DNA of 64,000 bases from an uncultured Cellulophaga sp. (lineage in GTDB: Bacteria; Bacteroidota; Bacteroidia; Flavobacteriales; Flavobacteriaceae): NCBI GenBank assembly GCA_947491225.1, contig CANLIE010000006.1, positions 43,156-107,155 of the forward strand. The letters are read 5' to 3'. Shown in pieces: positions 44,730-53,452 of this stretch. Position numbers and translations under genes: made by a program. Position 1 is the stretch's first letter. Every line of letters starts with the position of its first letter. The notes under the pieces are model-generated. The model worked only from the letters and a program-made list of their open reading frames with translations, had not been told where the DNA came from and searched no databases.

Positions 44730-46778
44730 TTAACCAGCAATTTGGTAGTTTTCTTTGCCTTTGGGAATAGTGAAATAAAAACTAGTTCCTTTACCTAATT
44801 TACTTTTTGCCCATAGGTTGCCTCCGTTGTTCTCAAGCATTTCCTTACATAAAGATATTCCTAGACCAGTCCCTTTTTCATTATTTGTACCAAAAGTTGT
44901 ATATGTCTCATTGGTTGCAAATATTTTTTTTAACGCTTCATCACTCATACCAATTCCTGTATCTTTTATAGTTACTTCTATAAATTGATATTTTACTTGT
45001 GCATCAATAGTTACAGAACCACCTTCTGGGGTAAATTTAAGTGCGTTGCTTATAATGTTTCTTATCACAATATCTATTTGATTTGGGTCAGAATAAATAA
45101 GCATTACATCTGTCATTTCATTGATGAGCCTTATGGATTTATTTTTAGCTGTTTCGGAAAGCAAATTCATATTATTTTCTACTAATTTGTTTAGTTCAAC
45201 AGTTGTAGAATATGTAGTTGCTCCATTCATTTGTGTTTGACCCCAAGACAGTAGATTGTTTAGTGTAAATGAAATATGATCTACATCTTTTATTAGCCTT
45301 GGAACAAAATCTCTAAACTCTGATAAAGCTATGTCTCCAGATTTCATCATTTTAAGAACCTCTAACAATGCTCCAATTGGCCCTCTTAAATCATGTGCTA
45401 TGATAGAAAATAGTTTGTCCTTTGTATTATTTATCTCTTCTAATTCCTCTTCTCTATTTTCTAATACAACTTGTTTTAATTGTAGTTCAGTATTTAATCT
45501 TTTATGAGCTTTTCTACTTTTAGACATCATATAAGTTATGACTCCCCATATGATTAGTATGGCTATGGCTATATAAATTATGCCTTGTTTTTTTGCTAAC
45601 TCTAATTTAGTTACAACCGCATTAGTTTCTTTATACTTGTCACGTTCCATTTTTGTTTTTAGCATTCTTAAACTATGCCCATTTTCTGTTCTAGAAAGAG
45701 AATCTGTTACCTTTTCATAAATTTCATGGTAAAACAATGCATTTTTATAATCTTGCTTTCTTTTATTAAGTTTATAAAGAATATTGGCAGAATCTTCTAT
45801 GTTTTTTATAGAATTAATATTTTTAGATTCTTTGTATGCTTCTAACGCGTAAACCTCAGAAATGCTATCTTTTTTAAGTCCATAATATGCTTGAGAAAAA
45901 CCATTGAATAACTCTATTTTACCACGATTATTTTTTATTTTATCATATAATAGCAAGCTTTGATCGTACCAACGTATTGCCCAATCATATTTTTTTTGTT
46001 TTAGGTATATATCTCCTTTAGTTCTATAAGATTGTGCTATCCATCTTACATTATTGTATTCTTCAAATATTGATATACTTTTATTTATATTGAACATTGC
46101 ATGTTCAATATTTCCAATTTCCCCATAAATGGCTGCTAAATTACTATATGTTTTTGCAGAGTTAAAATCATCTGAAATGCTATCATTTAGCTTAATCGAT
46201 TTTTTTAAGAAGAGAAGAGCATGGTCATAGTCTTTTTGCGCTTTATAAAGGTTGGCTATATTTTCATTCATTATAGATAACATTTTAATGTTACCTTCTT
46301 TTTTTGCTAGTTCAACACCTTCTAAATAAATAGACAATGATTTTGCATAATATCCACTATAGTAATATGAACGGGCAAAATTGTTCATAACGGAAAGTTG
46401 AATAATAGAATTAGAACCCTTTTTACTTTCTCTTAAAGCTTGTTTATAAAAAGAAATTGCTTTTTTATTATTACCTGTGTCAGAATAATAATTGGCCATC
46501 AGTAATAAAGCATTGCTTTTTCCATCAATAAAATTAATGTATTCACTTAATAGATACGCTTCTTTAGCGAGAATTAAAAGGCTATCTGTATTATAATACC
46601 TTAGCCTATTAGCTTTATCATTAATTTTATTTATATAAGCGATATCTTTTTTAGAATTTAGTTCTAGGGATAGAGAAGCTGATAGTACCTTAGCGCTAGC
46701 TTCAATAGGTTTACAATGCAAATAAATGCAGAGAAAAATTAGTATAGCTAAAAGCTTTTTTTGTTTATTAGCTAGCAT
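44730..46778 (-). CDS. TPR-containing sensor histidine kinase
   Basis: A 682-aa orphan hybrid of signal peptide, about seven TPR-like repeats (residues about 60-380), one transmembrane segment (about 395-415), a coiled-coil link and a kinase. H-box FSIIAHDLRGPIGALLEVLK, N-box IRNIISNALKFTPEGGSV, G1 IKDTGIGMSD and G2 GTGLGISLCKEM are all intact. The response regulator is not adjacent. Typical of Bacteroidota sensing with periplasmic or cytoplasmic TPR input. Convergent with bshB1. Confidence 0.94.
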   Translation of the reverse strand: MLANKQKKLLAILIFLCIYLHCKPIEASAKVLSASLSLELNSKKDIAYINKINDKANRLRYYNTDSLLILAKEAYLLSEYINFIDGKSNALLLMANYYSDTGNNKKAISFYKQALRESKKGSNSIIQLSVMNNFARSYYYSGYYAKSLSIYLEGVELAKKEGNIKMLSIMNENIANLYKAQKDYDHALLFLKKSIKLNDSISDDFNSAKTYSNLAAIYGEIGNIEHAMFNINKSISIFEEYNNVRWIAQSYRTKGDIYLKQKKYDWAIRWYDQSLLLYDKIKNNRGKIELFNGFSQAYYGLKKDSISEVYALEAYKESKNINSIKNIEDSANILYKLNKRKQDYKNALFYHEIYEKVTDSLSRTENGHSLRMLKTKMERDKYKETNAVVTKLELAKKQGIIYIAIAILIIWGVITYMMSKSRKAHKRLNTELQLKQVVLENREEELEEINNTKDKLFSIIAHDLRGPIGALLEVLKMMKSGDIALSEFRDFVPRLIKDVDHISFTLNNLLSWGQTQMNGATTYSTTVELNKLVENNMNLLSETAKNKSIRLINEMTDVMLIYSDPNQIDIVIRNIISNALKFTPEGGSVTIDAQVKYQFIEVTIKDTGIGMSDEALKKIFATNETYTTFGTNNEKGTGLGISLCKEMLENNGGNLWAKSKLGKGTSFYFTIPKGKENYQIAG

Positions 46779-46991
46779 TTTAGGTTTTGTTGGGGCATTA
46801 TTTATTTCTGTAAATCTATACCTATACGCAGTTAATAGCTAAATAATGTTGTGAAATGCTATTTTTTGTGTGTTTTGCCAGTTATTTAATGTGTTTTACC
46901 GATATTTTAATTTAAAATGAAGTGGATTTTTATTGATTGTTAGCATTTTATAAATTTTTTAGACTAAAGTAAAAATATCATCTATTTTTTT

Positions 46992-47021
46992 TTGACATAT
47001 AATCTAAAAAAATTACATTTG
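46992..47021 (+). promoter_or_regulatory. promoter of tRNA-His
   Basis: TTG (46992-46994), 19 bp, TACATTTG (47014-47021): an exact Bacteroidota promoter. The tRNA begins 17 bp after the -7 box. Confidence 0.8.
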
Positions 47022-47037
47022 CATCCGCTTACAAATG

Positions 47038-47111
47038 GTGGATGTAGCTCAGCTGGTTAGAGTATCGGTTTGTGGTACCGAGGGTCGCCGGTTCGAACCC
47101 GGTCTTCCACC
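47038..47111 (+). tRNA. tRNA-His (anticodon GTG)
   Basis: Cloverleaf with acceptor GTGGATG/CTTCCAC, which has one T-T mismatch at the sixth pair, D-arm GCTC..GAGT, anticodon loop TTGTGGT and T-loop TTCGAAC. A G at 47037 could serve as the extra G-1 of tRNA-His opposite C73. CCA is not encoded. Own promoter and terminator. Confidence 0.94.
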
Positions 47112-47118
47112 CAAAAAG

Positions 47119-47151
47119 CAAAGCCTTGTCATTTTGACAAGGCTTTTTTGT
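47119..47151 (+). terminator. terminator after tRNA-His
   Basis: Stem AAGCCTTGTC / GACAAGGCTT, loop ATTTT, T-run at 47145-47149. Confidence 0.9.
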
Positions 47152-47169
47152 TTTCAGAAAACCATTAAA

Positions 47170-47202
47170 AACAAAGCCTTCTATTGTATGAAGGCTTTGT
47201 TT
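47170..47202 (-). terminator. terminator of the M28 peptidase gene
   Basis: Stem CAAAGCCTTC / GAAGGCTTTG with an eight-base loop and A/T runs, 20 bp beyond the minus-strand M28 stop. It faces the tRNA-His terminator, so the two convergent units are each closed. Confidence 0.85.
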
Positions 47203-47219
47203 TAGCTACTTATAATCTA

Positions 47220-48782
47220 CTACTGCTCTAACTTATCTGCTATAATCTTTTGATTGCGATTAGCTATTTCCCATGCTGTATAAAAAATAAGTCTTGATCT
47301 ATTTTCTAAAAGATCATAATTGATTTTATCAGGAGTATCACTAGGTCTGTGATAATCATCATGTGTACCATTAAAATAAAAAATAATTGGAATATTGTTT
47401 TTTGCAAAATTGTAATGATCACTTCTATAATAAAAACGATTGGGATCATTTTCATCATTATACGTATAATCTAGCTCAATTTTAGTATATTTTTTATTTA
47501 CTTCTTCAGATAAATTATGAAGTTCTGTACTTAATTTATCTGAACCAATTAAGTATATATAATTTCTATCACCTTTACGTTTAGGATCTATTCTACCTAC
47601 CATGTCAATATTTAAGTTAGCCACGGTTTCGGCTAATGGAAATATTGGGTCATTATCTGCATAATGCTGAGAGCCTAACAATCCTTTTTCTTCCCCAGTA
47701 ACATGTAGAAAAACAACAGAACGTTTAGGGCCATTACCATCTAATTCAGCTTTTCTAAATGCTTCTGCTATTTCTAAAAGAGAAACTGTACCAGAACCAT
47801 CATCATCTGCACCATTGTTTATTTGCCCATCTTTACTAACACCAATATGGTCAAGGTGAGAAGAGATTACTAAATATTCATTTGGCTTTTCTGAACCTTT
47901 AATATAAGCAACTACATTTTCAGATTTCACTTCTTTATTTCCGCTAATAAGGTTTAGTTTTAATGAAGTAGTTAACTCTTTTACCGTGTTATTTTCATTA
48001 ATATTTTTAACAAGGTTATTTGCTAATTTAGGACTAACTAAAATTATAGCAAATGTATTGGGTTTAGTTGGTTTTAAAGATAATCTTTCCCGGTTGCTAT
48101 TTTTCATTTGCTCAAAAAATTGCTTATACCTAGGAAAGGTATTTTCATCATAGAAAAGAATCCCGTTAGCACCTTTTTCTTTAGCTAATTCAGTTCTTTT
48201 TGCTAAGGCATCAGAAGCTTTACTCCAAGCAGAAGACTCACTAGAACCTGATAATACATACGTGCCATCTGCTTTTTTTGGCTCACCAGTTTTAGCTAGT
48301 ACTATTTTGCCTTTAACGTCTAAGCTTCTATAATCTGAGTATGAACCTTCTTCTATACCATACCCAACATATACAATGTTGTCGTAATTTCCAATGGCTT
48401 GTGACATTGCTACATAATCTTCGCCTAAAATATAATCAATACCATTAGCATTAAATGTACCTGTCGGTAGTTTAGAAATTTCTAAAGGAACATCTTGAAA
48501 ATAATTGCCATCAGATTTAGCTGCTTTAATACCTAATCTCTCATACTCAGCTTTTAAATATTGTATAGCTTTTTTCTGTCCAGGTTTTCCTGTTTCACGA
48601 CCTTCAAATTCATCTGATGCATACGTATATAAATGAGTTTTTAATTCATCTTCTGTAATTGTTTCTGCATATTTTACTGGGTCAGCAACAGCTACTTTTT
48701 TCTTTTTTTGATCATCGGTTGTTTTCTGTGTAGAATTACAGCTTACGGCTAAAGCTAAAGCAATAAATACTATTTTTTTCAT
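47220..48782 (-). CDS. M28 family zinc aminopeptidase/peptidase lipoprotein
   Basis: A 520-aa enzyme from ATG 48782 (MKKIVFIALALAVSCN, lipobox AVSC); an in-frame ATG at 48809 is less likely because it would hide the signal. A PA (protease-associated) insertion lies in the first half. Metal and catalytic motifs are SSHLDHIG, NNGADDDGSG, VTGEEKGLLGS, NIDMVGR and RSDHYNFAK, in the expected order. A secreted or surface exopeptidase is likely. Single-gene unit with its own terminator. Confidence 0.93.
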   Translation of the reverse strand: MKKIVFIALALAVSCNSTQKTTDDQKKKKVAVADPVKYAETITEDELKTHLYTYASDEFEGRETGKPGQKKAIQYLKAEYERLGIKAAKSDGNYFQDVPLEISKLPTGTFNANGIDYILGEDYVAMSQAIGNYDNIVYVGYGIEEGSYSDYRSLDVKGKIVLAKTGEPKKADGTYVLSGSSESSAWSKASDALAKRTELAKEKGANGILFYDENTFPRYKQFFEQMKNSNRERLSLKPTKPNTFAIILVSPKLANNLVKNINENNTVKELTTSLKLNLISGNKEVKSENVVAYIKGSEKPNEYLVISSHLDHIGVSKDGQINNGADDDGSGTVSLLEIAEAFRKAELDGNGPKRSVVFLHVTGEEKGLLGSQHYADNDPIFPLAETVANLNIDMVGRIDPKRKGDRNYIYLIGSDKLSTELHNLSEEVNKKYTKIELDYTYNDENDPNRFYYRSDHYNFAKNNIPIIFYFNGTHDDYHRPSDTPDKINYDLLENRSRLIFYTAWEIANRNQKIIADKLEQ

Positions 48783-48809
48783 GTTTGGTTTTTTTATAAT
48801 TCTTGTCAC

Positions 48810-49309
48810 GGGACAAAGTACTAAAAAAAGATGATATATTTGGTTGTTAGTGTTTAGACTAAGAATAAATTAAAAAAAAGTGTTTTAGATTAAATTAGTA
48901 TTTGATTTTTAAGGTTTGCTAAGTCTTTTTGCTCAATTTAATAGAGTTAATATTGATGTGATTTAAACTTTTTGGGTTCTATAAAAAGAATAGATATTTT
49001 TTATTAATTAATGTGTTTTTTGTACTTCATAGTATTAAAAAGTAAGAATTTCATTGATTAAAACTATTTTTTAGATTGAAGAAAATAGCTTCATATCGCT
49101 ATATTAAATATAAAATATTAAAAAGAGTAGTAAAAAAGGTATTGCTTAAGAATATATTTTTATACTAATTCTGTATTTAATAAGTAGAGACATTTTTTAA
49201 CTTTTATAATCACACAATTAGTATAGATTTTAGCGTTTAAATAAAGCTTATGTATATTTATAGTCCTACAAAACTCTAAATATAATGCACTCAGTTATAG
49301 ACTAAATTT
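48810..49309. other. gene-free AT-rich stretch
   Basis: About 500 bp between divergent genes with no coding-like frame, no repeat copy and no clear hairpin. It must contain the promoters of the M28 gene and the sterol desaturase gene, but neither is clear enough to mark. Confidence 0.5.
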
Positions 49310-50179
49310 ATGGAAAAGTATATAGAAGCTTTTATACATGCTTTTACTGGGACACTAAATTGGATATGGAAATGTATTGTTTTTGATATGCCTTGGTATA
49401 CCAATTATTTTTGGGGACTTATACTAATTTCTCTAATTGTATGGGTGTTGGAAATTCTATTTCCTTGGCGTAAAAATCAAGCCATATTCAGAAAAGATTT
49501 TTGGTTAGATTTCTTTTATATGTTCTTTAATTTCTTTCTTTTTTCAATTGTAATAAGTGGTTTTTATAAAGTTTTTGCTGTTTTTTTTGCTCATATAGGC
49601 ATAACAGCAAATAGCATTACAATTATAAATATATCAGAATGGAATATCTGGTTACAATTGTTGATTTTCTTTATAGTGTTGGATTTTGTGCAATGGTGTA
49701 CTCATATTTTATTGCACAGATTTTCATTTTTATGGAACTTTCACAAAGTACACCACAGTGTAAAAGAAATGGGGTTTGCCGCACATTTGCGTTATCATTG
49801 GATGGAAAATATCTTATATAAGCCTTTAAAAACGTTTGGTGTAATGATTTTAGGTGGATTTGAGCCAGAACAAGCTTATATGGTTCATTTTTTGGCCATA
49901 ACTATTGGTCACTTTAACCATTCTAACGTAAAAATTACTTGGGGTCCATTAAAGTATATTTTTAACAATCCAGTAATGCATTTGTATCATCATACTTATA
50001 CATTACCTGCAGGTAAATATGGTGTAAACTTTGGTATTAGTTTAAGCTTATGGGACTATATTTTTAAAACCGATTATATTCCAGAGGATAATGGTGTGTT
50101 AGAACTTGGTTTTGAGGGTGATGAAAATTTTCCTAAAGATTTTATTAGGCAAAGTTTATCTGGCTTTAAAAAGAACTAA
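49310..50179 (+). CDS. sterol desaturase/fatty acid hydroxylase family protein
   Basis: A 289-aa membrane di-iron hydroxylase with about four hydrophobic segments. The His clusters are HILLHRFSFLWNFHKVHHS (residues about 141-159), HFNHSN and HLYHHTYTLP. Probable substrate is a sterol-like, carotenoid or lipid compound; the subgroup cannot be decided from the window. Transcribed alone; the MITE copy A starts 102 bp downstream. Confidence 0.92.
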   Translation: MEKYIEAFIHAFTGTLNWIWKCIVFDMPWYTNYFWGLILISLIVWVLEILFPWRKNQAIFRKDFWLDFFYMFFNFFLFSIVISGFYKVFAVFFAHIGITANSITIINISEWNIWLQLLIFFIVLDFVQWCTHILLHRFSFLWNFHKVHHSVKEMGFAAHLRYHWMENILYKPLKTFGVMILGGFEPEQAYMVHFLAITIGHFNHSNVKITWGPLKYIFNNPVMHLYHHTYTLPAGKYGVNFGISLSLWDYIFKTDYIPEDNGVLELGFEGDENFPKDFIRQSLSGFKKN

Positions 50180-50281
50180 AGTAAAGTAAGGGGTAATTTT
50201 ATTCTATAAAGTGCTGTACTTTTATCTACAAGATGTTGTAGTATTGTTTTAAAACTGGTAATATCTAATTTATTTATTAAT

Positions 50282-50484
50282 CCCTGAGTTCGATGTAAGA
50301 AAATTTATGTCAGTCTGATTGATTTTCGATAGAAAATAGTATTAAAGACAAGTAAATTTTAAATCAAAAGCTTTGTCATCTTGAGCTTGCCGAAAGGTCA
50401 ATACAATTTTTATTCGTTTCACTATGAAAAAATCACCCAACATAATAGCTTTTTTTTAATCAAATTCTTAGACTTAACTCAGGG
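50282..50484 (+). repeat. MITE-like element, copy A
   Basis: About 203 bp with terminal inverted repeats: CCCTGAGTTCGATGTAAGAA on the left and its imperfect mirror TTCTTAGACTTAACTCAGGG on the right. Internally it contains GTCATCTTGAGCTTGCCG. Same orientation as copy B (52677). No ORF. It fills most of the 356-bp gap downstream of the sterol desaturase and egtD. Confidence 0.85.
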
Positions 50485-50535
50485 TATTACTATTCAGATA
50501 TAAAAATTGAAGTCTAGTCTATTATAGAAGAGTTT

Positions 50536-51474
50536 TTATTTTATCCAAAGACTGTCTGAGAAATAATGCTTACAATCTAAAAAATTCTCAACAATTGAAA
50601 AATTAGTCATTTTTGCTAAATTTTGAATTTCTGTAATGTCATATTTTTTAGATAACTCGGTCCAAATTAGTTCGTTTTGTTCAAAATTAATTACTGTTGT
50701 TAATTTATTTAACACTACTTGTTGTTTCTTTAAACTAACTATATAACTTTTTACTTCACCAGTAACAGGGTTGTAATGACAGTAAAAGTCAAAATTATTC
50801 ACTTTAAAATCAGCATCTAACTCTTTGTTAATTCTAATCAATAAATTAAGGTTGAATCTTTTAGTAATACCATTTTTATCATAGTATGCATTATGTATTG
50901 TAATAGGGTTTTTTTTGAGATCAATACCTAGCAGTAGTTTATCTCCTGTATGCATATTTTTATTAAAAAGTTCTAAGAGATTTATAGATTCAACGTGTGA
51001 ATAGTTGCCTATATTACTTCCTAAAAAGAGTAGTAGGCTAGGAGTTTTTTGTTGTTTTAACTCTTTTAATACTTTAAAATAGTCTCCTACTTTTGGTTTT
51101 ATAGATATATTAGGTAGACGTTCTTTTAGTTTATAGGTTAGCATATCCATAGCCTTTTTACTAATGTCTATTGGTATGTAATGAAAGGCAATACTATTTT
51201 TCTCTAAATACTCTAATAACTTAAAAGTTTTAAATCCATCACCAGCACCTAATTCTATAATGTTAAAAGGTACGTTAAATGCTAATTTATCTACAATTTG
51301 TTGTGCTTGAAGTGATAAAATTTCAAACTCACAGTCTGTTAAGTAATAGGATTGCATATGCATAATTTCCTGAAAAATTTTACTTCCAGCATCATCATAC
51401 AAGTATTTGGATGATAGGTTTTTATTTGTAGCAGTTAAGCCATCTAATATATCTTTATCAAAGGTATAGTCCAT
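50536..51474 (-). CDS. egtD: L-histidine N-alpha-methyltransferase EgtD
   Basis: SAM-dependent enzyme that makes hercynine, the first step of ergothioneine synthesis. 312 aa from ATG 51474 (MDYTFDKDILDGLT); the longer frame to 51513 would overlap egtB and carries a non-homologous leader. Methyltransferase motif NIIELGAGDGFKT (SAM loop) and LLFLGSNIGNY are visible. Pairs with egtB five bases upstream. Confidence 0.94.
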   Translation of the reverse strand: MDYTFDKDILDGLTATNKNLSSKYLYDDAGSKIFQEIMHMQSYYLTDCEFEILSLQAQQIVDKLAFNVPFNIIELGAGDGFKTFKLLEYLEKNSIAFHYIPIDISKKAMDMLTYKLKERLPNISIKPKVGDYFKVLKELKQQKTPSLLLFLGSNIGNYSHVESINLLELFNKNMHTGDKLLLGIDLKKNPITIHNAYYDKNGITKRFNLNLLIRINKELDADFKVNNFDFYCHYNPVTGEVKSYIVSLKKQQVVLNKLTTVINFEQNELIWTELSKKYDITEIQNLAKMTNFSIVENFLDCKHYFSDSLWIK

Positions 51475-51479
51475 AATTA

Positions 51480-52628
51480 TTATTGTGCAAGTCTTATTCC
51501 AGAAAATAACCAACGCATATTTGGCTGAAAAAAGTTTCTGTATGTTTTTCTACTATGGCTTTTTGGTGTTGCTATAGATGCGCCTCTAAGCACATGTTGA
51601 TTAATCATAAATTTACCATTATATTCACCTAGAGCACCAGGAGCTTTAGAGAAATTAGGATAAGGTAAATATGCGCTATTAGTCCATTCCCAAAGCTGAC
51701 CGTAATTTAAATAGTCAGCAGCTACTTCCCATTCAAATTCTGTAGGTAAGCGCATTTGTTTCCATTCTGCATACGCATACGCTTCAAATAGACTAATGTG
51801 CATAACTGGTTTATTTAGTTCCACAGGTTTAAATCCGTCTAAAGTATAGTAATACCAATCTCCTTTAACTTTGTGCCAATATAAAGGTGCGCTAATTTCA
51901 TTTTTAGTAATGTAATCCCAGCCTTCTGCGTGCCATAGATTAAAATTAGTATAACCGCCAGATTCTATAAAGGCAATATATTCTGCATTTGTAGTTAGAT
52001 TTTTGCTAATTATAAACGTATGTATATAGGCTTTATGTGCACTTAATTCATTATCAAAACTAAAATCAGAAGTGTTGTGACCTATTTGGTATATACCTTC
52101 TTCTATAGTTATAAACTCTTCTTTTTGTGTAATATCCTGTAGTTTTACATTGTTTTCTAAGGTTGGGAATGTAGGTTGGTTACCAAAAATATACTTAATG
52201 TCATAGTAAAATAATTCTTGGTGTTGCTGCTCATGGTTAATACCAAGTTCTATAATCTCTAATGCTTTTCCTGAGGGATTATCATCTAGAAAATCAGTCA
52301 TTTTAGCATCAACATAGTTTCTGTAGGCATAGACTTCTTCTACTGTTGGTCGAGTCATTAATCCTCTATTAGAACGTAAAACACGTTCGCCTGCATTGTT
52401 ATAATAGCTGTTAAAGAGATAAGAGAAATCATTATTATATACAATGTAATTGTTACCAAATTCTTTTAAAACAAATTGTTCAAAAAACCAAGTGGTATGT
52501 GCTAGATGCCACTTAGGAGGTGATACAAATTCTGTTGGTTGTATAGAATAATCTTCAGTTTCTAAGCCTTTGCATAATGTTGTAAAGTGGTTACGAGTAC
52601 TTAGGAATATATCTTTTATATTAATCAT
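51480..52628 (-). CDS. egtB: ergothioneine biosynthesis protein EgtB (iron-dependent sulfoxide synthase)
   Basis: Links hercynine to a sulfur donor through a non-heme iron site. The 382-aa protein has an N-terminal DinB-like iron domain (HLAHTTWFFEQFVL; NHEQQHQELFYYD, residues about 130-142) and a C-terminal FGE-sulfatase domain (ISKNLTTNAEYIAFI to LFSGIRLAQ). EgtC and EgtE are absent, as in simplified or cysteine-using pathways. First gene of egtB-egtD. Confidence 0.95.
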   Translation of the reverse strand: MINIKDIFLSTRNHFTTLCKGLETEDYSIQPTEFVSPPKWHLAHTTWFFEQFVLKEFGNNYIVYNNDFSYLFNSYYNNAGERVLRSNRGLMTRPTVEEVYAYRNYVDAKMTDFLDDNPSGKALEIIELGINHEQQHQELFYYDIKYIFGNQPTFPTLENNVKLQDITQKEEFITIEEGIYQIGHNTSDFSFDNELSAHKAYIHTFIISKNLTTNAEYIAFIESGGYTNFNLWHAEGWDYITKNEISAPLYWHKVKGDWYYYTLDGFKPVELNKPVMHISLFEAYAYAEWKQMRLPTEFEWEVAADYLNYGQLWEWTNSAYLPYPNFSKAPGALGEYNGKFMINQHVLRGASIATPKSHSRKTYRNFFQPNMRWLFSGIRLAQ

Positions 52629-52676
52629 TTATTACTGTAATATCTATTGTAATTTATTTATAATACACTATTAACG

Positions 52677-52874
52677 TGAGTTCGATGTAAGAAAATTCAT
52701 GTCAGTCTGATTGATTTTCGATAGAAAATTGTATTAAAGACAAGTAAATTTTAAATTAAAAGCTTTGTCATCTTGAGCTTGCCGAAAGGTCAATCCAATT
52801 TTTAATAGTTTCACTATGAAAAATCTCTCAATATGACAGCTTTTTTTAATCAAATTCTTTTACCGAACTAAGGT
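52677..52874 (+). repeat. MITE-like element, copy B
   Basis: Left end GAGTTCGATGTAAGAA, then GTCAGTCTGATTGATTTTCG and the shared core, ending CAAATTCTTTTACCGAAC. It is nearly identical to copy A (50282) in the same orientation. It lies 49 bp upstream of egtB, so copies A and B flank egtB-egtD as direct repeats. No ORF. Confidence 0.85.
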
Positions 52875-53080
52875 TGTTAATTAAATGCATTAAATACTTT
52901 TTATAATTAAGTTTTATTTTGATTCTGTTTCAAACAATTTTTTTTGAAAGATAATTAAACTTAATAATTCTTTATACTTCTTACGTTAAATAATTACTAT
53001 TTTTTACAGCAGGTATATATTTAAAGTTACAGTAGTACAAGCAGCTTAACCTGAGCTTAGAGGTCATATGCGTAATAAGC

Positions 53081-53140
53081 AAAATAATTATTCTATTTAT
53101 AAAAACCAATCGGTATTTTTATAAATAGAATAATTATTTT
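53081..53140. repeat. perfect 25-bp inverted repeat with 10-bp loop
   Basis: Arms 53081-53105 and 53116-53140 are exact mirror copies over 25 bp (starting AAAATAATTATTCTATTTAT), around a loop that starts CCAATCGG. No T-run follows specifically. It could be a MITE-like palindrome, a protein target or an RNA hairpin. Confidence 0.8.
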
Positions 53141-53452
53141 TAGTTTTTTATGGTGAATAAAAGTTTTATATTCAGTATTTTATGTTTTTTATAATAGAGT
53201 ATAAGTTTAAGTTTTATAAATATGGTAAAATTAGTATTTTATTTGAGTAAAGAAGTGAATGTTTGTTTAGCATTATACAAGTTAGTAGTAAATTAAATAA
53301 GCTTCTATATACTTATGTCACTATTAATGTTTAAGTATTGATTATTAAAAAGAAGGTATTTTTGTTTTTAACAATACTTCTAAGTTTTTAAATTCTAATC
53401 TCTACAATTATCTAAATTTTTTTTTAGAGTTGTTGTAGTGTTTGATTAAAGT

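Larger units (their letters stand above)
52629..53452. other. gene-free stretch with MITE copy B and a long hairpin
   Basis: 824 bp upstream of egtB and downstream of the selO gene. It holds MITE copy B (52677-52874) and a 25-bp perfect inverted repeat (53081-53140). No other ORF, RNA or conserved feature seen in the remainder. Confidence 0.6.

Noticed and set aside
53081..53140. Hairpin as a Rho-independent terminator for selO
   Set aside because: It is over 300 bp beyond the gene end and has no dedicated T-run after the stem.
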